Assembly: GCA_034521495.1 (NCBI GenBank)
Contig: JAXHMK010000014.1
Span: 1-64,000 of the forward strand
Direction: 5' to 3'
DNA from: Balneolaceae bacterium
Lineage (GTDB): Bacteria > Bacteroidota > Rhodothermia > Balneolales > Balneolaceae
Length of the DNA: 64,000 bases
Shown: one piece after another, positions 36,468 to 46,352 of the stretch
Numbering within the stretch: position 1 is the stretch's first letter
How the letters are laid out: every line of letters starts with the position of its first letter
Position numbers and translations under genes: made by a program
Notes under the pieces: generated by a model
Databases searched by the model: none
The model's input: the letters and a program-made list of their open reading frames with translations, nothing else
Told to the model about the DNA's origin: nothing

Positions 36468-37969
36468 TCCAATTCCGGTTTTGAAGAGAAAGCCTCCAGA
36501 ACAAGTTGCAATAAGTTTTTACCAAGAAAGGTAAGGCGTTCCTGCCGGCTTAAAGAGAGAAATTTCAGCAACAACCGAAGATCTTTCATTAACGGAGGCG
36601 GATCGGTGACAAGTGTTTCATTTTCAATCACAAAATCCCAGTCGATTGGGTTTATAAACTCTACCCCGCGCTTTTCCATCGACATTTTATAGATATTGGC
36701 AATCAGCCCGTACCCGATTGTAGAAGGATGGAGTCCATCGAGACTAAAAATTCCACCCCGGTCTATCTTGCCTGTTTCTTCATCCAGCCGAAGGTAATCT
36801 GTTGAGATACGTATATTTTCGTAATCCTCTACGAGGTAACTTGTTTTCTCATTTTTTTGAAGAGCCCTCACAAATTCCGGTGGAAAGGGACTTACATTAT
36901 CTTTTCCGAGACGCCTGCGAGCGGCAGCACGAACATATTTGTGAACCGGGACAACGCAAAATTCATACTCATCAGCCAATTTGTGAATAATGGCGTTATA
37001 CTGGTCCACAACTATATCCAGTTCAATGGCGTCATCCTTGGTTAGATGCGGATGTTTGTCAGGGTCGAAATCTTCATCCCAGATCCAAAATCGCGAGTAA
37101 TAATCAAAATATCCGGTTCTTGGTTTCTCTTTATCTTCGTTCACTCCCCGAATAGCCGGAGGGATGGTTACATAGGGTATGGTGGGAACAAATACATTTT
37201 TAACATTCAGTCTTGCAACATTTTCATAAAGCGACTTTAGTTCTGTTTTAAAATGTTCCGGCCGGAAAACGGTACAGTTTCGGTCGGCATAACGGGCATT
37301 TAGGTCAGACTCTTCAGAATATTTGATATCCAGGTTGGTTACCGCTCCCACTACATTATTATGCCCAATGCAAACAATTAGGTTTTCAATGCCGCCATCC
37401 TCGCTCAAGAGTGAAACGTTATCCAGCATGGTGTTGCTTTCAAACTTTTGGTTGAAGGAGGGATTTAAGACCATCCGTGCTGTGATATACATGGCATGAT
37501 CCGGCAGCACATTAAAAACAGAGTATTCAGGTTTATTATCGGTGATGTAATTGCGGCAGTACTCTTCATCCATCAGCATACAATCACTGATGGTAAATCC
37601 CCAAATGGCCTGGTTATGATAAGGTGTGTCCTGTTCAACTTTCAAAGATTTCAGATGTCCTTCCCAGTAAGTTTTTATCCGGCGCAGTGTTCGGTAAATT
37701 TCAGATCCGGCCCCGAATGAGTTTCCCAGCGTAATGCCGTCTTCATATTTTTCGGCGAGTCCGCGAATCAATATCTCAATATTGATGGGGATGCCGGCCT
37801 GTGCCGAGAAAGACGGGAGATCAAATTCTGTTGATGGTTGTAGAGATCGCGCAAGAATAGCCGGAAAACTCAAATCCGTTCTATAGATTCCGCCGTTTTT
37901 AAATCCTTGTGCCATACTATCGCCCATGGCAACAAGTTTATGTTTGTATGATGTTCTGCTCCGAAACAA
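36464..37969 (-). CDS. Large SGNH/GDSL-family hydrolase
   Basis: 501 residues with no signal peptide. Block I has AMGDSMAQGF (nucleophile S18); block III has IGHNNVVG; block V is DGLHPSTIGYG with catalytic D and H. It is much longer than typical 200-residue SGNH enzymes, with extra material before block III and in the region KHPHLTKDDAIEL. Substrate unknown. It ends 4 bases inside the tail of the haem oxidase gene, in opposite orientation. Confidence 0.82.
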   Translation of the reverse strand: MFRSRTSYKHKLVAMGDSMAQGFKNGGIYRTDLSFPAILARSLQPSTEFDLPSFSAQAGIPINIEILIRGLAEKYEDGITLGNSFGAGSEIYRTLRRIKTYWEGHLKSLKVEQDTPYHNQAIWGFTISDCMLMDEEYCRNYITDNKPEYSVFNVLPDHAMYITARMVLNPSFNQKFESNTMLDNVSLLSEDGGIENLIVCIGHNNVVGAVTNLDIKYSEESDLNARYADRNCTVFRPEHFKTELKSLYENVARLNVKNVFVPTIPYVTIPPAIRGVNEDKEKPRTGYFDYYSRFWIWDEDFDPDKHPHLTKDDAIELDIVVDQYNAIIHKLADEYEFCVVPVHKYVRAAARRRLGKDNVSPFPPEFVRALQKNEKTSYLVEDYENIRISTDYLRLDEETGKIDRGGIFSLDGLHPSTIGYGLIANIYKMSMEKRGVEFINPIDWDFVIENETLVTDPPPLMKDLRLLLKFLSLSRQERLTFLGKNLLQLVLEAFSSKPELD

Positions 37970-38106
37970 GTGATGAAATTCTTATTTTAAGTTTTAACGC
38001 AAATGGATCATCAGATGAGTATAACTGGCTAAAAAATTAATGACAACCTTAATCACTTTCCCGGTGACTAACACTTTTTAAGCTTAATATTTTCTGATAA
38101 GCATAA

Positions 38107-38481
38107 ATGAATAAGAATATGGCTTCAAATACAAACTCTTTGCACGAATTTAGAAAAAACAGAGAGGTGATGAATGAAAAAATTCTGGATCTGGATCATT
38201 TAGGGATCAAGAGATTTTTTAATATCGATCATAACACATACCAGGATGGAGCTCTTCCGGCTCAGACCAAAGAATTGCTTGGTTTGGTGGCCTCAACTGT
38301 TTTGAGATGTAACGATTGTATCGACTATCACCTGGAGCAATGCGCCCAAACCGGTTCAACCAAAGAGCAGATTATTGATGCGCTGAATGTTGCCTTAGTA
38401 GTGGGAGGGAGTATTGTCATTCCGCACCTTCGCCACTCCGTATCAACAATAGAAGCTCTTGAGGAGGAGGGAGTTCTTTGA
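38107..38481 (+). CDS. AhpD-like carboxymuconolactone decarboxylase-family protein
   Basis: 124 residues with the AhpD-type CxxC at C68 and C71 (CNDC) and H75 (CIDYH). AhpD-like proteins act as thiol-dependent peroxidase partners. It overlaps the next gene by 4 bases (TTGA), so translation is coupled. Confidence 0.88.
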   Translation: MNKNMASNTNSLHEFRKNREVMNEKILDLDHLGIKRFFNIDHNTYQDGALPAQTKELLGLVASTVLRCNDCIDYHLEQCAQTGSTKEQIIDALNVALVVGGSIVIPHLRHSVSTIEALEEEGVL

Positions 38482-39644
38482 GGTTGTTTAAGGTCCTCCT
38501 TTTTTGTTTGATAATGCCGCTGATGGCTGGAAAAATTTCGGCCCAGGTCATTCCACCGGATACAAGTGAGAGTGAAGAGCCGGATATACGGATTGGAAGC
38601 GAATATTCACTTCTGCCCGTTGCAGGATACACTTCCGATTTGGGTTTGTTTGGAGGAGGGCTGGTTCAGCGAATTGGGTATGGAAACAACGTGCGTCCAT
38701 TCTTAAGTAATTTACAAGCAAATTTTACAGCATCAACAAAAGGCAGCCTTGTTTTAGAGATGGAATATGAACGGACCCGAACGTTCGGTACAGATTTAAG
38801 AAGTTTAATAGATTTTACAGGGCAAAGAATCCGTGAGGCATACTATTTTGGAATTGGGAATAAGACTGAATTCTCCGATCAACTGTTTGATGATAATTAT
38901 TACTTTTTTGAGAACCGGGAACTGGCAATCTATTACCAGTTGCGAAAAAGGATGGCATCATTCGGAGAATATGGTTTTTTAGATCTAACCGGCTCTGTGG
39001 ATGTTTCCTATTTGAATGGACGAGTAAGAGATGAATCTTCCAAGTTCGGGGAGGATATGCCCCGCGGAATTGGGAAAAGCTGGGCAAATAAAGCAGGCTT
39101 TGGATTTATAGCAGACAGCAGAGATAGTGAATTTTCGCCTGCGCAGGGAATTCGGTATGAAGCATCGTTCGAGGTTAGTTCTTCTGTTTTTGGAAGTGAT
39201 TATAGCTATTCTGATCTGCAGTTTGATATTCGCCATTACCTGGAACTGTTTGATGGCGTTGTTTTAGCCAATAAACTTAACTTTGAATCAATACAGGGCA
39301 GTGCTCCATTTTGGGACCTATCCATCATAGGGGGGAGTTATGGCCCCCGTGGATATCATTTAAACCGGTTTCGCGGAAATCAATCCATACTGCATCTTTT
39401 AGAACTCAGAACATGGCTATTTTCTTTTTGGAACGATAGAATTCAGGTAGGTAGTCAACTTTTTTGGGACAGCGGACGGGTATTTTCTGACAATGATTCG
39501 AACGAACTGTTCAATAACTGGAAACATTCTTTTGGCGGTGGGATGATATGCAAATTTTTTAGCCGGGATATTATGCTACGGGCAGATGCAGGAATTTCTG
39601 AGGAATCACTGAGATTCTATTTTGGAGCAGGGTATGTATTTTAA
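38478..39644 (+). CDS. Omp85/BamA-TamA-like outer membrane barrel protein
   Basis: 388 residues beginning at a TTG that overlaps the upstream stop. Signal peptide about 1-23 (ends ISAQ). The remainder is a beta-barrel with the surface-antigen/D15 pattern, including GFIADSRDSEFSPAQGIRYE, IGGSYGPRGYHLNRFRGNQS (the RGF-like loop reads as RGY/RFRG here) and a terminal strand ending in F. There are no POTRA domains, so it is the short barrel-only type. It lies between the AhpD-like gene and hemD. Confidence 0.85.
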   Translation: MRLFKVLLFCLIMPLMAGKISAQVIPPDTSESEEPDIRIGSEYSLLPVAGYTSDLGLFGGGLVQRIGYGNNVRPFLSNLQANFTASTKGSLVLEMEYERTRTFGTDLRSLIDFTGQRIREAYYFGIGNKTEFSDQLFDDNYYFFENRELAIYYQLRKRMASFGEYGFLDLTGSVDVSYLNGRVRDESSKFGEDMPRGIGKSWANKAGFGFIADSRDSEFSPAQGIRYEASFEVSSSVFGSDYSYSDLQFDIRHYLELFDGVVLANKLNFESIQGSAPFWDLSIIGGSYGPRGYHLNRFRGNQSILHLLELRTWLFSFWNDRIQVGSQLFWDSGRVFSDNDSNELFNNWKHSFGGGMICKFFSRDIMLRADAGISEESLRFYFGAGYVF

Positions 39645-39662
39645 AGAGATCAAAAATATTCA

Positions 39663-40397
39663 ATGAAAAAAACACTTTTTACAGCGAATGCTGATGTAGC
39701 AACTTCTTTCTTAACACAGATTAAAGAGAATAATGAGTGGCGATTAATCCATATGCCGTTGGAAAAATACTCATACTCTGTGAACAGAGAGGAGGAAGAT
39801 CTTGTCTTAAAAAAGCTGGAATCATTTTCATTTATCATACACGGAAATCTCAGGAATGCCCGTTATTTTATTCAGTGGATTCGGGAGGCAGGGGCACTCA
39901 AAGAAGTTCAAAATATCGTTCATCTGGTTTCGAACCAGGCAACTGCTGATATGTTAGATGAGTTTGATATTCCTGCAGTTATGCCGAGGGAAGATGCCCG
40001 TCCTATCGATATTATAGAGTTTATGCTTCGGATATCCCGGGAGGGAACTGTTCTCTATCCCACAACCGATCAAAGAGATGAAGAGGTTCCGGGATTACTG
40101 CAGGAACTGGAGATACCGGTTGTTGAATTTGAGGTTTGCAAGGAGGAAACATTGGCAACCGAAACTCTTGAAAGCTACAGAAGACAACTAACAGATATAT
40201 CATTGGATTCTGTCATTTTCCACAGCCGTTCGGCCGTTATCAGGATTCAAACAGCATTTCCAGACCTGAATTTATCAGCAGTTGAATGCATTTCATCCGG
40301 ACAGGCAGTTACTCAAAAATTACAAGAAGCCGAAATCGAGCCTGCCATAGAAGCAAGAGGGTCCTGGCGGTCGCTGCTGGTTACGCTCACTGAGTAA
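39663..40397 (+). CDS. hemD: Uroporphyrinogen-III synthase
   Basis: 244 residues of two similar Rossmann-like halves. The second half has DSVIFHSRSAV and CISSGQAVTQKL, family hallmarks (SxxxV and the conserved ISSGQAV with variant residues). It cyclises hydroxymethylbilane in haem synthesis. HemD is always poorly conserved, so the call rests on fold and length. Spaced 18 bases from the barrel gene. Confidence 0.85.
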   Translation: MKKTLFTANADVATSFLTQIKENNEWRLIHMPLEKYSYSVNREEEDLVLKKLESFSFIIHGNLRNARYFIQWIREAGALKEVQNIVHLVSNQATADMLDEFDIPAVMPREDARPIDIIEFMLRISREGTVLYPTTDQRDEEVPGLLQELEIPVVEFEVCKEETLATETLESYRRQLTDISLDSVIFHSRSAVIRIQTAFPDLNLSAVECISSGQAVTQKLQEAEIEPAIEARGSWRSLLVTLTE

Positions 40398-40438
40398 ATT
40401 TGTAAATTAACAGAATATTTACACAGCTATTTAGCGAG

Positions 40439-40582
40439 TGTTAAGTCAAATATGAAATGTCGGAAGCAACCTGTCAGCACCCACTGGATCTGACAGCGTT
40501 GATTTTTGACGCTGACAGAAATCCGGAAAAGCATCGGAAATGCTGTCAGGTCTTTATCCGACAAATGAGAATTGACATAACA
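40439..40582. repeat. Inverted-repeat element, family 3, copy B
   Basis: Identical in length (144 bp) to copy A at 20667-20810 and nearly identical in sequence, from TGTTAAGTCAA to TTGACATAACA. It lies after hemD. No perfect target duplication was found here. Confidence 0.7.
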
Positions 40583-40662
40583 CTAGTTTTTCAGTTTTAT
40601 ATACTGGTCGGCAGTAGAACTCTATGACGCTTATTTTCGGAAATTATGGCAAATTACATAAA

Positions 40663-41163
40663 TCACACCTGAGTCAATTTTTTGATGATCTCTTCATGAT
40701 CAGGAAATTGGGCTAAAAGATCATCCCGATCCGCCAGCTCAAAATCATCAAAATCAAAACCGGGAGAGACGGTACATCCGCAGAGGGCAAAACGGTCCGG
40801 ATCGTCAACGGTAACGCCAAACCAATACCCGGCGGGCACAATGTGTTGTGGTTTTTGGCCGGCTTCAAGATCTTTACCAACGTTTAATTTTCGATAGGTA
40901 CCGCTTTGGGAAATCAGATGGATGGTAATCGGTGATCCCTCATAGTGATGCCAGACTTCATCTGACTTTATTCGATGGAATTGTGATTGATCGTCACTTC
41001 CAAGCAGGTAATAGATCGATGTGCTGTAATGGCGGCCGTCAGGAAAATCATCCTTATCTGTTTCTATAATTCCGTCGCTCCGGTACACTTCTGTATAATA
41101 TCCGCCTTCAGGATGGGATTTAAGGTTTAATCTATCAATAAGTTCCGATATTCTTAGTTTCAT
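40663..41163 (-). CDS. Cupin-fold protein of the DUF985 (cupin_5) family
   Basis: About 166 residues from the ATG at 41163, or 168 from an ATG 2 codons earlier. SHPEGGYYTEVYRS near the N-terminus and WHHYEGSPITIHL in the middle are hallmarks of DUF985, a small cupin family of unknown or epimerase-like function. It has no signal peptide. Confidence 0.88.
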   Translation of the reverse strand: MKLRISELIDRLNLKSHPEGGYYTEVYRSDGIIETDKDDFPDGRHYSTSIYYLLGSDDQSQFHRIKSDEVWHHYEGSPITIHLISQSGTYRKLNVGKDLEAGQKPQHIVPAGYWFGVTVDDPDRFALCGCTVSPGFDFDDFELADRDDLLAQFPDHEEIIKKLTQV

Positions 41164-41235
41164 AAACAATTTTTTTGAGATGGAAAAGAAAGCTAAAATA
41201 AACTGAGTTCGGGATAAGAATGTTGAAAATGAAAT

Positions 41236-41347
41236 CCCCTCCTATGATTAGGAGGGGTTCGGGGAGGTAGAAAGGAGATTAAATCTTGAAATTGAAACTA
41301 AATTCTGTTTCAACCACCCCTAAATCCCCTCCTTGGAAAAGGAGGGG
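41236..41347. repeat. Pair of G/C-rich hairpins
   Basis: Two similar hairpins: CCCCTCCTA/TAGGAGGGG (41236-41257) and CCCCTCCTT/AAGGAGGGG (41326-41347). A related palindrome is at 8437-8454. They lie between the cupin and glycerophosphodiesterase genes. Function unknown; terminator activity is unlikely without T-runs. Confidence 0.5.
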
Positions 41348-41404
41348 ACTTTACCATGCCAATTCTTAATATTCTTATCCTGAGTTCACGTTAAAATATA
41401 AAGA

Positions 41405-42301
41405 TCACTGCAAAACCATCGCACTATCCGGGTAATCTGTAATAATTCCATCCACTCCCATTTCAATCAGGTCGTTCATCTCTTCTGTTGTGTTCACCGT
41501 CCAGGGGATCACTTTCATGTCAAGACTGTGGGCTTCGGCTATCATCCGTGAACTAACCAACTGGTAGTTCGGACTCCAGATTTCCGGTACAAATCCTAAC
41601 TCATTTACGTAGTGCTGTATTGTTTGCCGGTTGGAAACCAGCATGGCTATAGATACATCGGGATTGAGCTTCCGAAATTCAACCAACGTAGCGGGATCAA
41701 AAGACTGGATGATCACCCGGTCCAGCATGTCGAATTCCTCATCGAGATCCATCAAAAGATCATTCAGGAGCTGTGCAAATTTTTCCGGCTGAGGATAATA
41801 CGTGCCATAGCGCATCGGTTCACTTTTGGTCTCGATATTGTACTTTACATCCTGTAATCCCTGTTCGTCGGTATAATTTTCAACAGTCTCAATTACATCA
41901 CGCAGCAGAGGTTTTTTGGCCTCCATTCTCTCTTGGTTGGGAAAGGAGGGATGGCCTTTTTTCCCAACGTCAAACTGTTGTGTTTCTTCGTATGTCATCT
42001 CGTAGATGTTGTACTCCATCTCTTCCTCTTCGGTGACCGGCGAGCCATCCGGTTTGGTACTGATATTATGGCTGAACCAGGGCTCATGCGAGACGAGGAT
42101 TCTTTCATCTCCGGTTACGACAACATCCAACTCAATCGTATCAACCCCTAAGTCAACAGCCTTTAGAAATGCGGGAATTGTATTTTCAGGCATCAGTCCG
42201 CGTGCCCCGCGATGGCCTTGCAGATCAAATGTTTGTGTGGGTTGGTTGTTGGTACATGTCATAAGAAAAATTGAGAAGAATACGGCGATTAAAAACCTCA
42301 T
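41405..42301 (-). CDS. Glycerophosphodiester phosphodiesterase (lipoprotein)
   Basis: 298 residues. Lipoprotein signal ending at LMTC (C16). GDPD motif: GHRGARGLMPENTI with the catalytic His, then ELDVVVTGDERILVSHEPWF and the metal-binding Glu/Asp. It splits glycerophosphodiesters into glycerol-3-phosphate and an alcohol. As a lipoprotein it works at the cell envelope in phospholipid recycling. Its 5' end faces the SixA-like gene. Confidence 0.93.
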   Translation of the reverse strand: MRFLIAVFFSIFLMTCTNNQPTQTFDLQGHRGARGLMPENTIPAFLKAVDLGVDTIELDVVVTGDERILVSHEPWFSHNISTKPDGSPVTEEEEMEYNIYEMTYEETQQFDVGKKGHPSFPNQERMEAKKPLLRDVIETVENYTDEQGLQDVKYNIETKSEPMRYGTYYPQPEKFAQLLNDLLMDLDEEFDMLDRVIIQSFDPATLVEFRKLNPDVSIAMLVSNRQTIQHYVNELGFVPEIWSPNYQLVSSRMIAEAHSLDMKVIPWTVNTTEEMNDLIEMGVDGIITDYPDSAMVLQ

Positions 42302-42364
42302 GGTTCTATATATTTCAAATGGTTTAAATGTTAAAATCTGGACTATAATATATTGGGAATCATT

Positions 42365-42898
42365 ATGAAAAAAAGATTAATAAGCTGTCATCAAATTGTA
42401 AAACTTGCTTTCTTGATCAGTCTTCTTAGCCCGGTCACTCTGACTGCTCATTCTTTAGATGGTGATTTAATAACAATCATCTTGGTTCGCCATGCTGAAA
42501 AAGCAGATAACAGCCACGATCCCGATTTGAGTGAAGCCGGTTACGAACGAGCAGAAAAATTGGCTGAGATGTTTAAACGGGTATCCTTTGATGCCGTTTA
42601 TTCAACGAATTTCAAAAGAACTCAGAAAACGGCCAAATCCACTGCCGACTTGAATGATCTGGACCTTCAAATCTATGATCATCAAAATCCAACATCGCAG
42701 GTTGAGAAGTGGCTGGAGATGCATCAAGGTGAAACGATATTGGTTTGCGGTCATTCCAATTCAACGCCGACCTTTGCAAATACGATTTTAGAAGGAGAAC
42801 ATTTTGATGAAAGTTTCGATGAATCTGATTACGGCAATATTCTGATTATTACCATTGCCGGGGATGGAGAAAGAAAACTTTTGCATTTGAGATATTGA
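42365..42898 (+). CDS. Histidine phosphatase (phosphoglycerate-mutase/SixA-like), secreted
   Basis: About 177 residues from the ATG at 42365 (MKKRLISCHQIVKL); an upstream TTG adds 4 residues. Signal peptide 1-30, then the catalytic VRHAEKADNS with phosphohistidine H, STNFKRTQKTA, and a second catalytic His in CGHSNSTP. The periplasmic location suggests a phosphatase rather than a phosphocarrier regulator. Divergent from the glycerophosphodiesterase gene. Confidence 0.88.
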   Translation: MKKRLISCHQIVKLAFLISLLSPVTLTAHSLDGDLITIILVRHAEKADNSHDPDLSEAGYERAEKLAEMFKRVSFDAVYSTNFKRTQKTAKSTADLNDLDLQIYDHQNPTSQVEKWLEMHQGETILVCGHSNSTPTFANTILEGEHFDESFDESDYGNILIITIAGDGERKLLHLRY

Positions 42899-43033
42899 GC
42901 CTTCTAAAATTGACAGTATGAAGCATGGCATGTCTGAAAGTAAGATTTGACGAGAATTTTAAAGAGGATGAATTTTACAGCTTGCAAATCGAATTATTTC
43001 AAAGACGTACCATGTTTAAAGGAACGCAGCCTT

Positions 43034-45433
43034 TCAATCCAAATGAACAACCGTACAACCCGACCCACCACTATCCCATGGAGCAATTTCAAACGATTTC
43101 ACCTCAGAGCGTTCCTCCAGGTGTTCATGAACCAGCTTGTGTAGAATACCTTCGCCCTTGCCGTGAATAATTTCTACCTGGCTCATTCCGCGGGTGAGAG
43201 CATTATCCAGGTATTTTGTGAGTTCTTTTATCGCCTCATCACCGCGTTTTCCGCGCAGGTCCAGGGAGGGACTCACGGAAAGATCGGTATCCTTGGAAAT
43301 GGAATAAGATCGTGTTTTCATCGATTTCTCTTTTTTCGGAGGGCGTGTTTTCACCAGCTTGTTCAGGTTCGATTTGATCTTCATACCGTTCACCAAAACC
43401 GTAGCTTTCTTTCCGGAGAGTTCAACCAGTTCGCCGGATGTATTGCTCTCTTCAATGAGTACATGATCGCCCACCTTCGGCTTCTCCTTGCTTCGATAAG
43501 GTTTTTCCTCCTGCTCAACCTCTTCCTTGTCTGAGGCGATCTCTTTCTTGGCATCAAGAATATCGCGGCGGGCTTCGGTAATTTTTTCTTTGTTTTCGCG
43601 CCCCTCGCTCACCACTTTTTCAACAGCCTTCTCAATTCGTTGATTAGCCCCCTTCATGATCTCTTCAGCATCTTTATACGCTTTTTCGATAATTTTCTTC
43701 CGCTTATTTTTGATGTTCTTCTGATCCTTCTCGTAGTCTTTCTCTCTTTTTTCAACTGACCTGAGCCGCTTTTCATACTCATGTTTCAACTGCTCAAACT
43801 CCTGCATATTCTCCTCTAAACTGATCAGTAGATCGCCCATTGAATCTCGTTTTTCACCCAAAAGTTCACGGGCTTTGTTCATCACTTCTTTAGGCAGATT
43901 CAGGCGGTCGGCAATCTCAAACGCATAACTGCTCCCGGGATATCCTTTTTTGAATCGATAGGTGGGAGTGAGGTTCTCCTGGTTAAACTCCATCGCTCCG
44001 TTCACCACTTTTTCGTGCTCATGTGCAAACACTTTGAGTGATCCGTGATGCGTGGTAACAATCACGCGAGCTCCCATTTCAATCACTTTTTCAACAAACG
44101 CCTGGAAAAGCGCACCCCCTTCCTCTGGATCGGTCCCGGAGCCAGCCTCATCAATCAAAACAAGTGAGTTCTTTTTGAGTTTTTGCAGCGTGTTTCTCAT
44201 CCACTGTAAGCGTGAAGAAAACGTACTCAGATCATTTTCGATCGATTGGTCATCCCCGATATCAATATAAATACCATTCAAGACCGGGATTTCAGAATCC
44301 GGCTGAACCGGGATCGGGAAACCACTTTGTAGCATTAAATTCAGCATTCCAACCGTACGCATCGCCACAGATTTTCCACCGGCATTGGGTCCGGTAATTA
44401 CCAGGGCCAGCTCATCCGGGTTCAGTTCAAGATTGAGAGGAACGACAGGTTCGGGCTCCTTCAGCGACAGATTTTTAAGCACCAGGTTGGGATTCAACGC
44501 ATCTATTAAATCCAGGTGTCCGTCTGAGCTTAACTCAGGGATACTTCCGTCAAGATTCAGCCCCAGTTTTACACGTGCATGAATAGCATCGAACTGCGCA
44601 ATAATGGGGATATTTCTCTCAAGTGTATCTGAATATTTTCCAACTTCAGCTGTTAATTCCCGAAGAATTCGTTCAATTTCCCGCTGCTCTTCCGCTTCAA
44701 GTTGCCGGATCTCGTTGTTGATCTGAAGTGCTTCAACCGGTTCGAGATAGATGGTTTGGCCGGTGGAGGAGACGTCATGGATAAAGCCATCAACCTTACG
44801 CTTAAATTCCGCCTGGATAGGGATTACCATGCGGCCGCTGCGAATAGTTGGGCCTTCATCGGATGTCATTCCTTTTTTTGAGACTCGCCGCATCACCGAA
44901 TGAATGGTATCTCTGAGCCGGTTTCGTTCCCGGTTCAGGCGACCGCGAATCTGTTTCAGCTTACTGCTGGCATCATCCCGCAGATCTCCCTTATCGGTCA
45001 CCACTTTCCGGATCGCCTTTTCCACCGGTTGGTGATTGACAAGCCGATCAGAAATACTTTTCAGATTTTCAAGATCCAACTCGTGGTCTTTAAAGAAATT
45101 CTTGATCGTTCTGCCGAGCCGGGCATTTTCGAGCACTACCAGGAAATCCTCAAGTGGCAGCGTATTTTCTTTGATCCGGCTGGCTTTCAAAATTTCAGTC
45201 GTATCCTCAATCACAGAAAGCGGATGATTTGAACTGCTTTGAAGAATTTTCATCCATTCAGAAGCATATCCAAGAATTTCAGAAACCCTTTCCGGATCTG
45301 TGGCCGGACTTAAATTTTTTAGAAACTCTTTTCCATAAGGGGTATAAGTATGCTGTAAAGCGGACTCCAAAACCGCTTCAAATCCAAGTTTTTGGTAAGC
45401 TTTTTTCGTATCAATACTTGTTTCTGAATCCAT
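43034..45433 (-). CDS. mutS2: MutS2-type ATPase/endonuclease
   Basis: 799 residues: the MutS2 core (no mismatch-binding domain), Walker A GPNAGGKS and Walker B LVLIDEAGSGTDPEEG around residues 345-440, a coiled segment (about 530-640), and an Smr nuclease domain at the C-terminus with LDLRGKRGDEA and IHGKGEGIL. MutS2 rescues collided ribosomes or suppresses recombination, depending on the lineage. The final about 75 residues are the Smr module; a separate Smr protein is encoded at 17116-17388. Confidence 0.96.
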   Translation of the reverse strand: MDSETSIDTKKAYQKLGFEAVLESALQHTYTPYGKEFLKNLSPATDPERVSEILGYASEWMKILQSSSNHPLSVIEDTTEILKASRIKENTLPLEDFLVVLENARLGRTIKNFFKDHELDLENLKSISDRLVNHQPVEKAIRKVVTDKGDLRDDASSKLKQIRGRLNRERNRLRDTIHSVMRRVSKKGMTSDEGPTIRSGRMVIPIQAEFKRKVDGFIHDVSSTGQTIYLEPVEALQINNEIRQLEAEEQREIERILRELTAEVGKYSDTLERNIPIIAQFDAIHARVKLGLNLDGSIPELSSDGHLDLIDALNPNLVLKNLSLKEPEPVVPLNLELNPDELALVITGPNAGGKSVAMRTVGMLNLMLQSGFPIPVQPDSEIPVLNGIYIDIGDDQSIENDLSTFSSRLQWMRNTLQKLKKNSLVLIDEAGSGTDPEEGGALFQAFVEKVIEMGARVIVTTHHGSLKVFAHEHEKVVNGAMEFNQENLTPTYRFKKGYPGSSYAFEIADRLNLPKEVMNKARELLGEKRDSMGDLLISLEENMQEFEQLKHEYEKRLRSVEKREKDYEKDQKNIKNKRKKIIEKAYKDAEEIMKGANQRIEKAVEKVVSEGRENKEKITEARRDILDAKKEIASDKEEVEQEEKPYRSKEKPKVGDHVLIEESNTSGELVELSGKKATVLVNGMKIKSNLNKLVKTRPPKKEKSMKTRSYSISKDTDLSVSPSLDLRGKRGDEAIKELTKYLDNALTRGMSQVEIIHGKGEGILHKLVHEHLEERSEVKSFEIAPWDSGGSGCTVVHLD

Positions 45434-45575
45434 GTACGAAAGGTCGTGAACTTTTTACGAAATATAAATATGAGGTTGAGGAGGACTTACCCCATTTTAA
45501 GATTGATTCATATTCTTGCAATGGCTATCTATTAGCTTTAAATCTGAATATTATTAACTGAAGAACCGAGACGTT

Positions 45576-46283
45576 ATGAAATTATACCAGGTAGATGCAT
45601 TTACAGATGAGGTGTTTTCCGGGAATCCTGCGGCCGTTGTTCCATTAGAAAGTTGGTTGAGTGATGATGATATGCAAAATATTTCCGCCGAAAACAATCT
45701 TTCTGAAACCGCCTTTTTTGTTGAAGAACCGGACGGAAATTATACCATACGATGGTTTACACCTCAGACGGAAGTAGATATTTGTGGACATGCCACGCTT
45801 GCTTCGGCTCATGTTTTATTTGACCATCTGAATTTTGAGAATAAGAGAGTAGTCTTTCAGTCGAAAAGCGGAGAGCTGACGGTAGAGAAGAGAGAGAACA
45901 TCTACTGGATGAACTTTCCATCCAATCCCCCCGAACCCATTCCGGTCCCAAAGTTACTGCCCGAAGCTATAGGTACAATTCCACTTTATACCGGCGTAAA
46001 CAGGGATATGCTTGTTTTGCTACAGGATGAGGATACGGTTCAATCCGTAAAACCAGATTTTAGTTTGCTTGAAAGAATGGAGGTTCGGGGAATCATCATT
46101 ACCGCAAAGGGAGAGGATTGTGATTTTGTGAGCCGATATTTTGCTCCGTCGATGGGAATTTACGAAGATCCGGTAACGGGATCGGCTCATACATTGTTGA
46201 CTCCATTTTGGGAAAAACGCCTTGGGAAATCAGCTCTTAACAGCTCGCCAGGTATCCAAAAGAGGTGGCAATATTATGTGTAA
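45576..46283 (+). CDS. PhzF-family epimerase/isomerase, frameshifted near its end
   Basis: The open frame gives 235 residues of PhzF (trans-2,3-dihydro-3-hydroxyanthranilate isomerase-like): MKLYQVDAFTDEVFSGNPAAV at the start with NNLSETAFF and DICGHATLA. It breaks off after SPGI. One extra base near 46254-46257 shifts the frame; read across it, the chain continues KRGGNIM to GEINI and stops at 46351-46353, where TAATG joins the next gene. The full length would be about 258 residues, normal for the family. Function in this family is mostly unknown. Confidence 0.88.
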   Translation: MKLYQVDAFTDEVFSGNPAAVVPLESWLSDDDMQNISAENNLSETAFFVEEPDGNYTIRWFTPQTEVDICGHATLASAHVLFDHLNFENKRVVFQSKSGELTVEKRENIYWMNFPSNPPEPIPVPKLLPEAIGTIPLYTGVNRDMLVLLQDEDTVQSVKPDFSLLERMEVRGIIITAKGEDCDFVSRYFAPSMGIYEDPVTGSAHTLLTPFWEKRLGKSALNSSPGIQKRWQYYV

Positions 46284-46352
46284 TCAAAAACAGAACAGGG
46301 TTGAAATTGGCGGAGCGGCTGTAACATATATGGTCGGAGAGATTAATATCTA

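Noticed and set aside
42925-43170. An 81-codon open frame before mutS2
   Set aside because: Most of it runs antisense to the mutS2 end and the rest shows no domain or bias.
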